Below, piece by piece: positions 42,513-52,072 of a DNA stretch of 64,000 nucleotides (positions are counted from its first letter, which is position 1; every line of letters starts with the position of its first letter). The position numbers and the translations under genes are program-made. Below the pieces are notes generated by a model. That model did no database searches. It saw only the letters and a program-made list of their open reading frames with translations, and had not been told where the DNA came from. This DNA comes from Candidatus Polarisedimenticolia bacterium. GTDB taxonomy: Bacteria > Acidobacteriota > Polarisedimenticolia > Gp22-AA2. Location of the stretch: positions 62,001 to 126,000 of the forward strand of contig DASYUH010000022.1 of assembly GCA_036001465.1 (NCBI GenBank), read 5' to 3'.

Positions 42513-43084
42513 ACAAGGGGCTCGCCGGATGTCTGATCGTCGGCGGCATCATTCTTCTGGTCCTGGCGGCAGGCGGGATGCTCGCCGCCGGTCTCTACAA
42601 TCGCCTGGTGGCGCAGGACGAGCAGGTCACCGGCGCCTGGGCCCAGGTGCAGAACGTGCTGCAGCGCCGCGCCGACCTGATCCCGAACCTGGTCGAGACG
42701 GTGAAGGGGTACGCGTCGCACGAGAAGGAGATCTTCGAAAGCCTCGCGGAGGCGCGCGGCCGGCTGGCCGGCGCGGCCTCTCCCAGGGAGGCGGCGGCCG
42801 CCAACGCCGGCCTGACCTCCGCGCTCGGAAGGCTCCTGGCGATCGCCGAGAACTACCCGAACCTGAAAGCGAACGAGAACTTCGTCCGGTTGCAGGACGA
42901 GCTGGCCGGCACCGAGAACCGCATCGCCACGGAGCGCATGCGCTACAACGACGCGGTGCGCCTGTTCAACACGTCGATCAAGCGTTATCCCGCGGTCTTT
43001 TTCGCACGGATGTTCGGCTTCCACGAGCGGGAGTACTTCGAGGCCGCCCCGGATGCGCAGAAGGCCCCGGAGGTGAAGTTTTAG
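42509..43084 (+). CDS. lemA: LemA family protein
   Basis: 191 aa. A single N-terminal transmembrane helix (CLIVGGIILLVLAAGGMLAAG) is followed by the LemA four-helix domain: YNRLVAQDEQVTGAWAQVQNVLQRRADLIPNLVETVKGYASHEKEIF, and LLAIAENYPNLKANENFVRLQDELAGTENRIATERMRYNDAVR. The ATG overlaps the upstream stop, so it is translated with the nucleotidyltransferase gene. LemA proteins occur with TPM-domain proteins such as YgcG; the role is thought to be membrane-linked but is not established. Confidence 0.92.
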   Translation: MNKGLAGCLIVGGIILLVLAAGGMLAAGLYNRLVAQDEQVTGAWAQVQNVLQRRADLIPNLVETVKGYASHEKEIFESLAEARGRLAGAASPREAAAANAGLTSALGRLLAIAENYPNLKANENFVRLQDELAGTENRIATERMRYNDAVRLFNTSIKRYPAVFFARMFGFHEREYFEAAPDAQKAPEVKF

Positions 43085-43117
43085 GGCCGCACCGGGTTGC
43101 GGCGTGAGGGTTCAGGC

Positions 43118-44827
43118 ATGAGCCGGAAAACCGGACCGGGCGCCACCGCTCTCACGCGGCGCCTGTTCGTGGGCGGCGGCCTGAAGGCCACTCTGGCGGC
43201 GGGGCTGGTGTCGCGCTTTTCCCTCGCGGGGCTCCTGGCCGGCTCGGGGACCGCGGGCGCCCCGGCGGCCCGACGCTTCGACGGAGAGCTGATCGAGGAG
43301 TCATACGGCATCGCCCACCGTCTGCGCGACGGCACGCTCGAGATTCCCGGCTCTCTGGCCCCCGAGGGTCCGCTGCACGACGCCATCGTCCTGGGGGGCG
43401 GCGTCTCCGGGCTCATGGCGGCCTGGGAGCTGCAGCGCGGCGGCCTCTCCGACGTCGTGCTGTACGAGAAGGAAGGCTACATCGGGGGCAATGCGCGCAA
43501 GGAGCACGCCAACGGCACCGACTACACCTGCGCCACCTGGTCCGTCGTGCGGCCGAAGGACGCGTTCATGACGCGCCTCTTCCAGGACCTCGGAGTGATC
43601 AAGCGGATCGCCGGTGACGGGACGCCGAAGATCGATCCGGCGCTCGTCGGCAAAGGGCCGGAATCGAACGTTCTCATCGACGGCACGTGGTACTCCGGGG
43701 GGGTCATCGGCGAGGACCCCGCCGCTTCGTACGCGCGCCTGCCCCTCTCTCCCAGGGACCGGCAGGACCTGGTCGAGTTCTACACGGAGATGAAGACCTG
43801 GGCGGAGAGGCGGGGGCGGGACGGACGCCCGGCCTTCGCGATGCCGGTGGAGGACGGCAGCCGCGACCCCGAGATCCTCGAGCTCGACGGGATCACGATG
43901 CTGGAGTATGCGCGGCGCAAGGGCTGGGGTCCCCGCACTCTCGCCGAGGTCGAGGACTGGAGCAGCAGCGACATCGGCGGATCGGCTGGGGAGGTCTCGG
44001 CGTACGGCTTCCTGTCGTTCAACAGCCTGGGCCAGGGGGGGGAGGACATCACCCTTCCGGGTGGCAATGCGTGGCTGGCGGCGCGGCTGGCCGCGCGGGC
44101 CGGCCTGGATCAGATCCACACGGGCGCCATGGCGGTGCGCGTCGAGAACCACGGGCAGGAGGCGCGGGTCACCCTCATCGATCCGCTCACGGAGCGCTTC
44201 ACCGTGCGTCGCGCCCGCTGCGTCGTGATCGCCTGCCCGAAGCACATCACGGGACGGATGGTGCCGGAGCTGGCCGCCGCGGGCCGGAAGGAGTATCTCG
44301 AATACCGCTATGGTGCGCTGCTGATGGGCGCGGCGTCCGTCCGGAGGACGCCGAGGCTGAAGGGGGCGCCGATCGCCTGGTTCAACTCCGCCCGCGGGCG
44401 GTTGATGCAGGGATTCCTGGTCGCCGACTACAACTCCGATCGCTGGCGCAAGGGGGATCCCGATCGACCCAACGTCCTCTGCCTGTGGGCCCCGCTGGCG
44501 GACCGGGCGACGCGCGCCGACCTGGTGACCGAGCCGTGGTCCCACTGGGCCGACCTCCTGGCCGACGACCTCGAGGCGGCCGTCCCCGGCATCTCCTCCG
44601 ACGTCACGCGAATGGACGTGTACGCCTGGGGCCACCACATGGTGATCCCGTTTCCCGGCTTTCTCACCGGCGACCTGCGCCGGAACCTGACGCGTCCGCT
44701 CGACCGGATCACCTTCGCCCATTCCGATCGCAACGGCATGCCGAGCTTCGAGCTGGCGACGCGCGCCGGCTACGACGCCGCCCGCGAGGCGGTCCAGCTC
44801 GTCCGCGGCTCGCCTCGCGAGTCCTGA
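43118..44827 (+). CDS. Tat-exported FAD/NAD(P)-dependent oxidoreductase
   Basis: About 569 aa. A twin-arginine signal (TRRLFVGGG, then a hydrophobic stretch to about residue 55) implies export of a folded flavoprotein. The FAD motif is IVLGGGVSGLMAAWELQ, with VVLYEKEGYIGGNARK next and a C-terminal DRITFAHSDRNG. The overall shape is that of the flavin-containing amine oxidase/protoporphyrinogen oxidase-like group. Its substrate is unknown. The ATG at 43118 follows GAGGG by 8 nt. It follows lemA by 33 bp and ends 4 bp from the convergent glycosyltransferase gene. Confidence 0.83.
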   Translation: MSRKTGPGATALTRRLFVGGGLKATLAAGLVSRFSLAGLLAGSGTAGAPAARRFDGELIEESYGIAHRLRDGTLEIPGSLAPEGPLHDAIVLGGGVSGLMAAWELQRGGLSDVVLYEKEGYIGGNARKEHANGTDYTCATWSVVRPKDAFMTRLFQDLGVIKRIAGDGTPKIDPALVGKGPESNVLIDGTWYSGGVIGEDPAASYARLPLSPRDRQDLVEFYTEMKTWAERRGRDGRPAFAMPVEDGSRDPEILELDGITMLEYARRKGWGPRTLAEVEDWSSSDIGGSAGEVSAYGFLSFNSLGQGGEDITLPGGNAWLAARLAARAGLDQIHTGAMAVRVENHGQEARVTLIDPLTERFTVRRARCVVIACPKHITGRMVPELAAAGRKEYLEYRYGALLMGAASVRRTPRLKGAPIAWFNSARGRLMQGFLVADYNSDRWRKGDPDRPNVLCLWAPLADRATRADLVTEPWSHWADLLADDLEAAVPGISSDVTRMDVYAWGHHMVIPFPGFLTGDLRRNLTRPLDRITFAHSDRNGMPSFELATRAGYDAAREAVQLVRGSPRES

Positions 44828-44830
44828 TCC

Positions 44831-46441
44831 TCACACGCGCTTGAAGAGGTAGACGACGAACGGCGATTGCGGCTTGTAGTCGATCGCCTCCCTGCCCCAC
44901 GCGTAGGTCGTCTGCTCGTCCGAAACGATGTCCGCGACGCCGGCGATCTCGTAATGCCCGACGATCCATTCCCGCGACCAGTCGAGGATCGAGGTGTCGG
45001 AATCGGGACGGGCCAGCCAGGACTGCGGCACGTTGACGAACACGAGGTACTTCGGCGCCGCGGCCTCGAGCTGCCTGATCGCCTCCTGCTGCATCCGGCG
45101 CGCGTGCGGCTGGCTCTCCATCAGCCCGTACATGTAGATGTGGCCGGTCGCCGATCGTCGGTGCGCGTAGAAGAAGATCTCCGGCTCCGATCCGAGCACG
45201 GCGATGCGGTCTTCCGGGGTCGTGTCGGCCGCGATGCGCTTGGCGATCTCGACGGCCTCCGGAAACGGGTTCGGCCCGTACGTCCGTCTCGACGCCTCCT
45301 GCGGAGTCATCGAGAAAAGGAACTCCCGCTCCAGGACGATTGGATAGGCGAGAAAGGCGAGAAAAACCAGGGGGGGAAGGACCTCCGGGAGACGGCCTGC
45401 GGAGGCCCCCTGATCCGCAGGCATCCACGTCCGCAGCCCCCGTCCCGCAGCCGCCACGGCGATCGCGGCCAGGAGTGCTATCGCCGGCAGAAGAAGGACG
45501 AAATAGTGCGGGCGAAAATAGAAGCCGGGGCAGATCGCCGCGAACGAGGCGAGCGCGAGGCCCGCGGTGAAGGGGAAGCGGGCCCGCGCCACGCCGTCCC
45601 GGATCGGCGCGGCCAGGCCGGCGGCGGCGAGCGCCCAGAGGGGAAGGGTGGGGCTCGCCACCGCCCGGATCGTTTCCGCGAAGATGGACACTCCGGCCGA
45701 AAGCGGGACCTCGGACACGTACGCCCGCGCATAGTCGAAGGTCCAGAACCAGAACTCCCGGAACACCCCCGCCGACCAGAGGAGCGCGCAGGTCAGAAGA
45801 AACGGCAGCGCCGCCGCGCCGAGCAGCACGGCGCAGCGCGCCGCGATCCGCCGCCGCGGAAGGCCCCGGCGCGCCAGCTCCCAGGCGAGCCACACCGGTC
45901 CGAACGCCACGAAGAAGATCCCGTGCTGCTTCATCATGAAGGCCAGGCCCAGAAGACTCCCGGCCGCCGCGAGCGTCCCCCATCTCGGCGCGTCCTCAAG
46001 GTCCGGGCCGGCGCGCCCACCCACCCCGGTGGCCCGCAGCAACAGGAGGGCCCCGCCCAGGGCGAACAGCACGACAAAGTGCGTGGCGTGAGCGAACACG
46101 CCGTACACCCCCTGGCTCAGGGACAGGATCGCGAACGCCGCGGAGGCGAGTGCCCCCGTCCGCGCGTCGAACAGCCGCCTCCCGAGACAGAACAGGACCG
46201 CGGCCGTCGCCAGGTTGGCCAGGAGGAGCCCGAGACGGATGCCGCGCGGCGTCTGCCCGAAGACCCCCATGATCAGGGCGTAGGCCGCGTAGGTCCCGGG
46301 CAGCTTCATGTTGTAGGCCAGTCGGTAGGGCGGGACCCCCTCGAGGATCAGCTGCCCGGCATAGGCGAACTCCCCTTCGTCGCGCTCGAGGGGCACGTCG
46401 AGGAGGCGGATCCGAACGGCGGCGGCCAGCAGGACGGCCAC
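44831..46441 (-). CDS. GT-C fold glycosyltransferase (ArnT/PMT-like)
   Basis: 536 aa with about 11 hydrophobic helices and a C-terminal soluble domain. The first loop has the acidic pair motif LERDEGEFAY, the catalytic region of dolichyl/undecaprenyl-phosphate-dependent GT-C enzymes. MKLPGTYAAYALIMGVFG and FMMKQHGIFF are further family features. Such proteins transfer sugars from polyprenyl phosphate to lipids or proteins at the periplasmic face. Acceptor and sugar are unknown. It lies 80 bp downstream of the methyltransferase gene on the same strand and may be the last gene of that run. Confidence 0.85.
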   Translation of the reverse strand: MAVLLAAAVRIRLLDVPLERDEGEFAYAGQLILEGVPPYRLAYNMKLPGTYAAYALIMGVFGQTPRGIRLGLLLANLATAAVLFCLGRRLFDARTGALASAAFAILSLSQGVYGVFAHATHFVVLFALGGALLLLRATGVGGRAGPDLEDAPRWGTLAAAGSLLGLAFMMKQHGIFFVAFGPVWLAWELARRGLPRRRIAARCAVLLGAAALPFLLTCALLWSAGVFREFWFWTFDYARAYVSEVPLSAGVSIFAETIRAVASPTLPLWALAAAGLAAPIRDGVARARFPFTAGLALASFAAICPGFYFRPHYFVLLLPAIALLAAIAVAAAGRGLRTWMPADQGASAGRLPEVLPPLVFLAFLAYPIVLEREFLFSMTPQEASRRTYGPNPFPEAVEIAKRIAADTTPEDRIAVLGSEPEIFFYAHRRSATGHIYMYGLMESQPHARRMQQEAIRQLEAAAPKYLVFVNVPQSWLARPDSDTSILDWSREWIVGHYEIAGVADIVSDEQTTYAWGREAIDYKPQSPFVVYLFKRV

Positions 46442-46520
46442 GATGACGAGGGCCCGCCGGATCAGGACGCCCCCGCCGTCCCCGGCTTCCCGCCCCGTCT
46501 CGTGGTTCTGCGGAATGTCC

Positions 46521-47441
46521 CTACCCGACCCTTCTCATCCAGAAGCTGCTGGACGCGTATCCTTCCTCCGCCGACAGCCCCTCCGGCAGAGGGAATACGC
46601 TCCGCAGAACCTCGGGATGCCTGAGCTGCATGAGGCACCCGCTCCACAGCACTTCGAAGCAGGGGTTCCATGTCAGGAACGCCTGCAGGAGGTACTGCTC
46701 GGTCCAGAATCTCCGGCCCTCGACGACCCAGCGCCGCGGATAGTGGCGGGGCAGGAAGATGTCATGGATGTGGACGACGACCCCCTTCGCGAGCCGCGGC
46801 AGCACGTCCAGGTACAGGAACAGGACGTCGTTCTCCATCCGGACCACATGGCTGGAGTCGATGAACAGGATGTCCCCCGCCTGAAGCCCGGTGAACAGGT
46901 CCCGTCCCAGGTCCTGCACCTTCTCGGGGATGAGGCGCGTGAGGCCGGGGAACCCACGGCGCAACACCTCGCCGGGGTGGGGCTCGACCGCGAGGAGCCG
47001 GCCGGGTTTCCCCTCCGCCTGGTTCATCAGCACCGCCCTGGCCGACACGTAGGTCGAGTTGCCGGAGCCGATCTCGATCAGGGTCCGGGGGGAGAAATGG
47101 CGGACCATGCAGTGCAAGACGGCCGCCGAGATCAGGCCGAAGGCCCCATTCCGGACGAAATACTCGTGCGGTACGCCGGTGGGGTCGAGCGGGAAGCTGC
47201 ACTCGTGCCTCAGGGGGGACACGACGCGCCGCAGCCATTCGAGCTGCGCCGCCGGGCGCAGGTCGACGCCGGGCATGTCGGATTCCTTGTCCCACAGGCC
47301 GGCGCGGCGATCGAGCTCCCGCGTGTCGGGCACGGGGCTGTAAAAATGATTGGGGGTGACGTGGACCCCGATCCTCTGGAACAGGTCGAAGGCCCTTTTC
47401 GAGAAGAGGATTCTGTCGAGCGACCGCCGGATGAAGCTCAT
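46521..47441 (-). CDS. Class I SAM-dependent methyltransferase
   Basis: 306 aa. The SAM-binding motif I is RTLIEIGSGNSTYVS, followed by LLAVEPHP (acidic residue after strand 2) and GDILFIDSSHVV (strand 4), VVVHIHDIFLP. This is close to the MDMPI/Methyltransf_24 group acting on small molecules or glycan precursors. The ATG overlaps the stop of the alcohol dehydrogenase gene (ATGA), so the two are co-translated. Located between the dehydrogenase and the glycosyltransferase, it may decorate a surface saccharide (inference). Confidence 0.85.
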   Translation of the reverse strand: MSFIRRSLDRILFSKRAFDLFQRIGVHVTPNHFYSPVPDTRELDRRAGLWDKESDMPGVDLRPAAQLEWLRRVVSPLRHECSFPLDPTGVPHEYFVRNGAFGLISAAVLHCMVRHFSPRTLIEIGSGNSTYVSARAVLMNQAEGKPGRLLAVEPHPGEVLRRGFPGLTRLIPEKVQDLGRDLFTGLQAGDILFIDSSHVVRMENDVLFLYLDVLPRLAKGVVVHIHDIFLPRHYPRRWVVEGRRFWTEQYLLQAFLTWNPCFEVLWSGCLMQLRHPEVLRSVFPLPEGLSAEEGYASSSFWMRRVG

Positions 47442-48547
47442 GCGCCGTCGAGGACGCCGGGATCGATGAGCGCCTTGACGACGCTTCTCGAAGCCACGTC
47501 GTCCAGGGCCCGGCCGGCCTGCGCCAGCCCGTATCGCGCAATCGGGATCCTTCCCCAGGGGCGGGATCGCTCGGGGTCGGCGATGAGCCGCACCGCCCGG
47601 TTAAAATGAGAGAAGTCGGATCCCCACAGGCCGCGCACGTCGAGGTGCCGGCGGTTGAGGTCGGCGTGCGGATTGAACGCCGTCTCGCCGTGATCGGTGT
47701 ATTGCCCGGCGATCACGACGCGGCCGCCGTCGCGCGTCGCGCGCATGGCCTGGACGACCGCCCCGGGGGATCCGGTCGCCTCGATGGTCACGTCGGCGCC
47801 CCGGCCCGAGGTGCGCTCGAGCACCCACTCGATGCGCCCCCGCTCGTCGTGCGTTTCGATGTCGCAGGTCGCGGCGGCTCCGGCGGCCCCGGCCGCTTCC
47901 AGGCGCGCCGCCGGCGCGCCCTGGCACAGGACGGCGGCCGCGCCGCGCAGCCGCGCCACGGCGACGGCGGACAGCCCGACCGGGCCGCTGCCGAGGACCA
48001 GCACCGTGTCCCCGATCGCCACCTCCCCGCGCTCGACCGCGTGGATCGCCGTCGGCAGAGAGCAGCCCCCCGCCATCAGCCTCTCCGGGTCCGCTCCGTC
48101 GAGGCGGAGGAGGCGCGTGCCGGGCTTCAGGACCATGGCCTCGGCCCACCCGCCGGTCAGGCCGTCGGCGAGGCCGTAGGTGATCCCGTAGACCCTGCGT
48201 TTCGGGCAGCGGGTCGTGGCCTTCGCCACCAGGCAGTACCAGCAGGCATGGCAGGTCCGGTGCACGTCGAGGAACGTGGCCCGATCCCCCTCCCGGAACG
48301 GTCGGTCGTCGATGTCCCCGATCGTCCCCCGGATTTTCTCCAGGACGCCGACGCTGACGTGCCCCGGAATGATCGGGTACGGCACCCCCGTGAGACGCCC
48401 CTCGCGCAGGGCCACGTCGGTGCCGCAGACCTCGCTCAGATGCACCCTCAGAAGCGCCGATCCCGGCTCGAGGTCGGGCTCGTCCGCCTCGCGCAGCTCC
48501 ACGGGCCTGCCCGGCCCCGGCATCACGGCGATCCGCACCCGGCTCAC
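47438..48547 (-). CDS. Zinc-dependent alcohol dehydrogenase (MDR superfamily)
   Basis: 369 aa. The catalytic zinc site is present: EVCGTDVALR (Cys and Asp), IIPGHVSVG (His), and the structural zinc loop HRTCHACWYCLVAKATTRC with four Cys. The cofactor motif is VLVLGSGPVGLSAVAVARL. The GTG start at 48547 overlaps the TGA of the upstream hypothetical gene, and the stop overlaps the methyltransferase start. The set looks like sorbitol/threonine dehydrogenase relatives. Substrate unknown; a sugar-alcohol step in glycan or secondary metabolism is possible. Confidence 0.87.
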   Translation of the reverse strand: MSRVRIAVMPGPGRPVELREADEPDLEPGSALLRVHLSEVCGTDVALREGRLTGVPYPIIPGHVSVGVLEKIRGTIGDIDDRPFREGDRATFLDVHRTCHACWYCLVAKATTRCPKRRVYGITYGLADGLTGGWAEAMVLKPGTRLLRLDGADPERLMAGGCSLPTAIHAVERGEVAIGDTVLVLGSGPVGLSAVAVARLRGAAAVLCQGAPAARLEAAGAAGAAATCDIETHDERGRIEWVLERTSGRGADVTIEATGSPGAVVQAMRATRDGGRVVIAGQYTDHGETAFNPHADLNRRHLDVRGLWGSDFSHFNRAVRLIADPERSRPWGRIPIARYGLAQAGRALDDVASRSVVKALIDPGVLDGA

Positions 48548-49149
48548 GCGCGGAGCTTCCGAGTCCGCGTCGTGTGCGGCCGCGTCGACTGCGACCGCGC
48601 CGCCTGCCGGAGATGCCGGCCCGGGCTCTGCACACTGCAGATGGCGGTGAGGAGCCTCTCGAGGGCCGGCTCGAGATCGCGGAGCGATGCGCGCATCGTG
48701 TGCGCCATCGCCCACATCCGCGCCACGACGTTTCCGAGCTGCTCCCACTCCCCCGGCCGGGCCGGCCATTCCGCCAGGCCTTCGATGAAGGCCGACAGGA
48801 CCCGGCAGCGGTAGTCGAGAACGTTCAGGCTGCCGTGCAGCCAGGCATCCTCCTTCGGCGGCTCGAGCCCGAGCCTGCGCAGCCGGTCCTCGAGGCGGTA
48901 GGCGAGGCCGACCCACTTCTTGTCGGACGACCGCTTCGGCTCGGGCGACGGCCCCGGCTTGCTCGACCGCTTCGGCCCGCGCGCCCGCGCGGCCTCTCCC
49001 CGTGCCGCCCACTCCCGCGCCTGCGCCTCCTGTCCCCTCCCCAGGACGAGGACGGTGTCGGCCGCCATCAGCGCGAGCCCCATCGCCTGCCTGAAGCGCA
49101 GATCGTCCCGGCCCCGTGCCGACAGGCTTCGGTTCGTTCGCGGCTTCAT
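48544..49149 (-). CDS. Hypothetical helical protein
   Basis: 201 aa from the ATG at 49149 (an ATG at 49194 is an alternative with no ribosome site). It is basic, Arg-rich at both ends and mainly helical: FRQAMGLALMAADTVLVLGRGQEAQAREWAARGE, WVGLAYRLEDRLRRLGLEPPKEDAWLHGSLNVLDYRCRVLSAFIEGL. No known domain is seen. It overlaps the dehydrogenase start (GTGA), so it leads the four-gene minus-strand run. Confidence 0.6.
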   Translation of the reverse strand: MKPRTNRSLSARGRDDLRFRQAMGLALMAADTVLVLGRGQEAQAREWAARGEAARARGPKRSSKPGPSPEPKRSSDKKWVGLAYRLEDRLRRLGLEPPKEDAWLHGSLNVLDYRCRVLSAFIEGLAEWPARPGEWEQLGNVVARMWAMAHTMRASLRDLEPALERLLTAICSVQSPGRHLRQAARSQSTRPHTTRTRKLRA

Positions 49150-49198
49150 GCGATGGGCCTCAACGCGCACCCGGGAACCGGATGGCGCCGACATTCTA

Positions 49199-50548
49199 TC
49201 AATTTGCTGCGGGGTTCTCGGCCTTGTAGCGCATCGCCATGTCGATGCGGCTGCGGCCGCTCGGGTGATCGAAGAAGAGGATCTCTTCCAGAGGCCCGGG
49301 AGCCAGCTTGCGGTACTCCCCTAGCTTCAGCGCCACCTCCGCGGCGCCGTCCGGCTGGCGCGAGGCGTTCAGGCCGAACAGGTCCGCCTCGGCCTCGAGG
49401 GTGCGGGTGAACGAGTTGATCACCGGGCTGATGGCGAACAGGTAGGTGAGAAACAGGAGCAGCACCAGGGGCATGCCCGCCAGGTCGCCTATGCCGCCCA
49501 CCTTCCATCGGGCCCCGAAGCGGCGCAGCATGCCGTCGAACGAGACTTTCAGGAAGACGGCTCCCAGGATGATGACCAGGGCGTTGAAGACGGCGCCCTC
49601 GTAGTTGTGGTGCAGGACGTAATGGCCCATCTCGTGTCCCATCACCGCCTGGATCTCGGGCAGGGTGCAGCGCTTGAGCAGGTTGTCGTTGAGCGAGATG
49701 CGCTCGGTCCCCATGAAACCGGAGACGTTGGCGCTGATGCGGGTGGTCTGCCGCGATGCGTCGAAGACGAAGACGTCGTTCACCGCGATGCCGTTGGCGC
49801 GGGCGAGGCTCAGGATGGGCCCCTTGATGGCCGGGTCCTCGAGCTTGGTGAAGGTGTTGAACAGCGGAAGGATGAAGACCGGGGCCACCAGCTGGACGAA
49901 CATCGCGAAGGCCACGGCCACGAGGGATCCCCAGACCCACCAGGCGCGCACCCTCCGCAGCACCGCGTACAGGACCGGGAAGATGAGGGCCCCGAGCACG
50001 ACGTTCACGAGCAGGACCTTGCCGAAATCTCCCAGCCAGGGTCCGAACGTCTGGTTGGACAGGCCGTAGGCGTGCTCGCGGACGAACCCCTCGTAGACGG
50101 ACAGCGGGAACTGCAGGACGGTCCAGGTCACGAGAAACTGCGTCCAGTAGAGCCCCGCCTGCATCCAGCGGACGCGGCCGAGGCTCTCCGCCCGGTCCCG
50201 CATCCAGGAGGACGCCCCGGTCGCGAGGAGGATCCAGAAAACCGCGGCGGCATACAGAAAGTCCCACAGGGCGATCCAGTAGCCCCCCTCGAAGTAGGCG
50301 TCGGAGCGCTCCCGCTTCTCCGGCGGCACGCTGGCCAGCCAGGCTTCGGTCGCGGCCTTCGGATCAACGGCGGACGCGGCCAGGGTGTCGTGGCCATCCC
50401 CTGACGTGGCGGCCACTGGTTGCCCGGTCGCGGGCTCGGCAGCCGCCGCCTGCACGCCCGGGGCCGGCACGACCGCTGCGCCGAGAAGCACCGACGCCAG
50501 GACGGCCCCGGGAAACAAGCCTCGCGAACGGAATCTGGGACGACGCAC
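49199..50548 (-). CDS. CAAX prenyl protease-like M48 metallopeptidase
   Basis: 449 aa. The zinc motif HEMGHYV with the third ligand in EAEADLFGL defines the Ste24/CAAX protease 1 group of peptidase family M48. About six transmembrane helices are spread between the N-terminus and the metal site, and a signal-like start (GLFPGAVLASVLLGAAVV) precedes a Pro/Ala-rich region. The GTG at 50548 has AAGGAGG 5 nt upstream, so it is favoured over the ATG at 50578. It may process membrane proteins or regulate quality control; the substrate is unknown. It is divergent from the beta-CASP gene. Confidence 0.88.
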   Translation of the reverse strand: MRRPRFRSRGLFPGAVLASVLLGAAVVPAPGVQAAAAEPATGQPVAATSGDGHDTLAASAVDPKAATEAWLASVPPEKRERSDAYFEGGYWIALWDFLYAAAVFWILLATGASSWMRDRAESLGRVRWMQAGLYWTQFLVTWTVLQFPLSVYEGFVREHAYGLSNQTFGPWLGDFGKVLLVNVVLGALIFPVLYAVLRRVRAWWVWGSLVAVAFAMFVQLVAPVFILPLFNTFTKLEDPAIKGPILSLARANGIAVNDVFVFDASRQTTRISANVSGFMGTERISLNDNLLKRCTLPEIQAVMGHEMGHYVLHHNYEGAVFNALVIILGAVFLKVSFDGMLRRFGARWKVGGIGDLAGMPLVLLLFLTYLFAISPVINSFTRTLEAEADLFGLNASRQPDGAAEVALKLGEYRKLAPGPLEEILFFDHPSGRSRIDMAMRYKAENPAAN

Positions 50549-50664
50549 GATCACCTCCTTCCCACGGCGCTGCATCATACGTCGCCGCCTGTGCCTTCGT
50601 TCCCTCTTCTCGGGTATTCTTCCCGGGAGTGTGTCCGGGTATTCGGCGTGAGGGACGAGACGCG

Positions 50665-52071
50665 ATGACGCTGCAGCTGGGCTTTCACGGCGCGGCCGGC
50701 ACGGTGACCGGCTCCCGGCATCTTCTGACTTCGGAGGAGACGAGCGTCCTGGTCGATGCCGGGATGTTCCAGGGACTGAAGGAGCTGCGCGAGCTCAACT
50801 GGACGAGGCCCTCGTTCCGGCCCGACCGCGTCGACCACGCCGTCCTGACGCACGCGCACATCGATCACTCCGGATACCTGCCGCGCCTGGTGCGCGACGG
50901 ATTCCGCGGCACGGTGCACTGCACGCGCGGCACGGGGGAGCTCGCCCGCCTTCTCCTCCTGGACGCGGCTCATCTTCAGGAAGAAGACGCCGAGTACGCC
51001 AATCGGAAGGGCTTCACCCGGCACGCCCCTGCCCTGCCGCTGTTCACCGCCCGGGACGCCGAGGCGGCCCTCGGGCGCCTGGTCTTCGCCGGCTACGGCT
51101 CCTGGATCGACCTGGGGAAAGGCGTCCGCGCCCGCCTCCACAACGCCGGGCACATCCTGGGATCCGCCATGGTGGAAATGACCGTCGAGCGGAGCGGCCG
51201 GACGCGGACGGTGCTCTTCAGCGGCGACGTCGGCGGCTACGACATGCCGCTCCACCCCGACCCGGCGCCGCCGCCCCCCTGCGACGTCCTGGTCATGGAA
51301 TCGACTTACGGCGACCGGCAGCACAGCCGTGAGCCGCTCCAGGAGCAGCTGCGGTCGGCGCTCCTCCCGACCCTCGAACGGCATGGCACCGTCCTCATCC
51401 CGGCGTTCGCGGTCGGAAGGGCCCAGCAGGCCATCCTCCTTCTCGGCGACATGATGAAGGCGGGCACCCTGCCGCACGTGCCGATCGACCTCGACAGCCC
51501 GATGGCGGTCGACGCGACGCGCATCTACGCGACGCACCTGCGCGATCGGAGCCTCGACCAGGGCGTTCTGGCGGGCGGGACGAGCCGTCTCAATCCCGAG
51601 GGACTGCGCTTCCACCGCACGGTGGAGGAGTCGAAGGGGCTCAACGACCTCCCCGGCCCGCGCATCATCATCTCGGCCAGCGGCATGCTCACCGGCGGCC
51701 GCGTGCTCCACCATCTGGCGCGGCTGCTGCCGGACGACGGGAACCTGGTGCTTCTGGTCGGCTACCAGGCGGCCGGCACGCGCGGGCGCGCCCTCCTCGA
51801 CGGCGCCCCGGAGGTGAAGCTGCACGGCGCCCAGGTGCGGTCCCGCGCCCGCATCCTGGCGCTGCACGGGCTGTCGGGCCACGGCGACAGCGACGAGCTG
51901 CTCCGCTTCCTGCGATCGGGCGGGGCGAAGCCGCGCGCCGTCTTCGTGACGCACGGCGAGCCGCCGGCGGCCGCCGCGCTGGCGCGGCGCATCGAGAAGG
52001 AGCTCGGGTGCCGCACGTTCGAGCCGCGCCTCGGTTCGGTCTTCGACCTCGACGCCATCCTCGGCGACTGA
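50665..52071 (+). CDS. MBL-fold/beta-CASP ribonuclease (RNA-specific)
   Basis: 468 aa. The metallo-beta-lactamase core has HAHIDHSG, GHILGSAMVEM and SGDVGGYD. The beta-CASP part has motifs ESTYGDR, IPAFAVGRAQ and SASGMLTGGR, and the final His in LSGHGDSDEL. This is the family of CPSF73/RNase-J-like RNA processing nucleases with two zinc ions. The ATG at 50665 follows GAGGGA. It is 1 bp ahead of the Fpg/Nei gene, suggesting a shared transcript. Likely role is RNA 3' maturation or decay, in the cytoplasm. Confidence 0.9.
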   Translation: MTLQLGFHGAAGTVTGSRHLLTSEETSVLVDAGMFQGLKELRELNWTRPSFRPDRVDHAVLTHAHIDHSGYLPRLVRDGFRGTVHCTRGTGELARLLLLDAAHLQEEDAEYANRKGFTRHAPALPLFTARDAEAALGRLVFAGYGSWIDLGKGVRARLHNAGHILGSAMVEMTVERSGRTRTVLFSGDVGGYDMPLHPDPAPPPPCDVLVMESTYGDRQHSREPLQEQLRSALLPTLERHGTVLIPAFAVGRAQQAILLLGDMMKAGTLPHVPIDLDSPMAVDATRIYATHLRDRSLDQGVLAGGTSRLNPEGLRFHRTVEESKGLNDLPGPRIIISASGMLTGGRVLHHLARLLPDDGNLVLLVGYQAAGTRGRALLDGAPEVKLHGAQVRSRARILALHGLSGHGDSDELLRFLRSGGAKPRAVFVTHGEPPAAAALARRIEKELGCRTFEPRLGSVFDLDAILGD

Positions 52072-52072
52072 C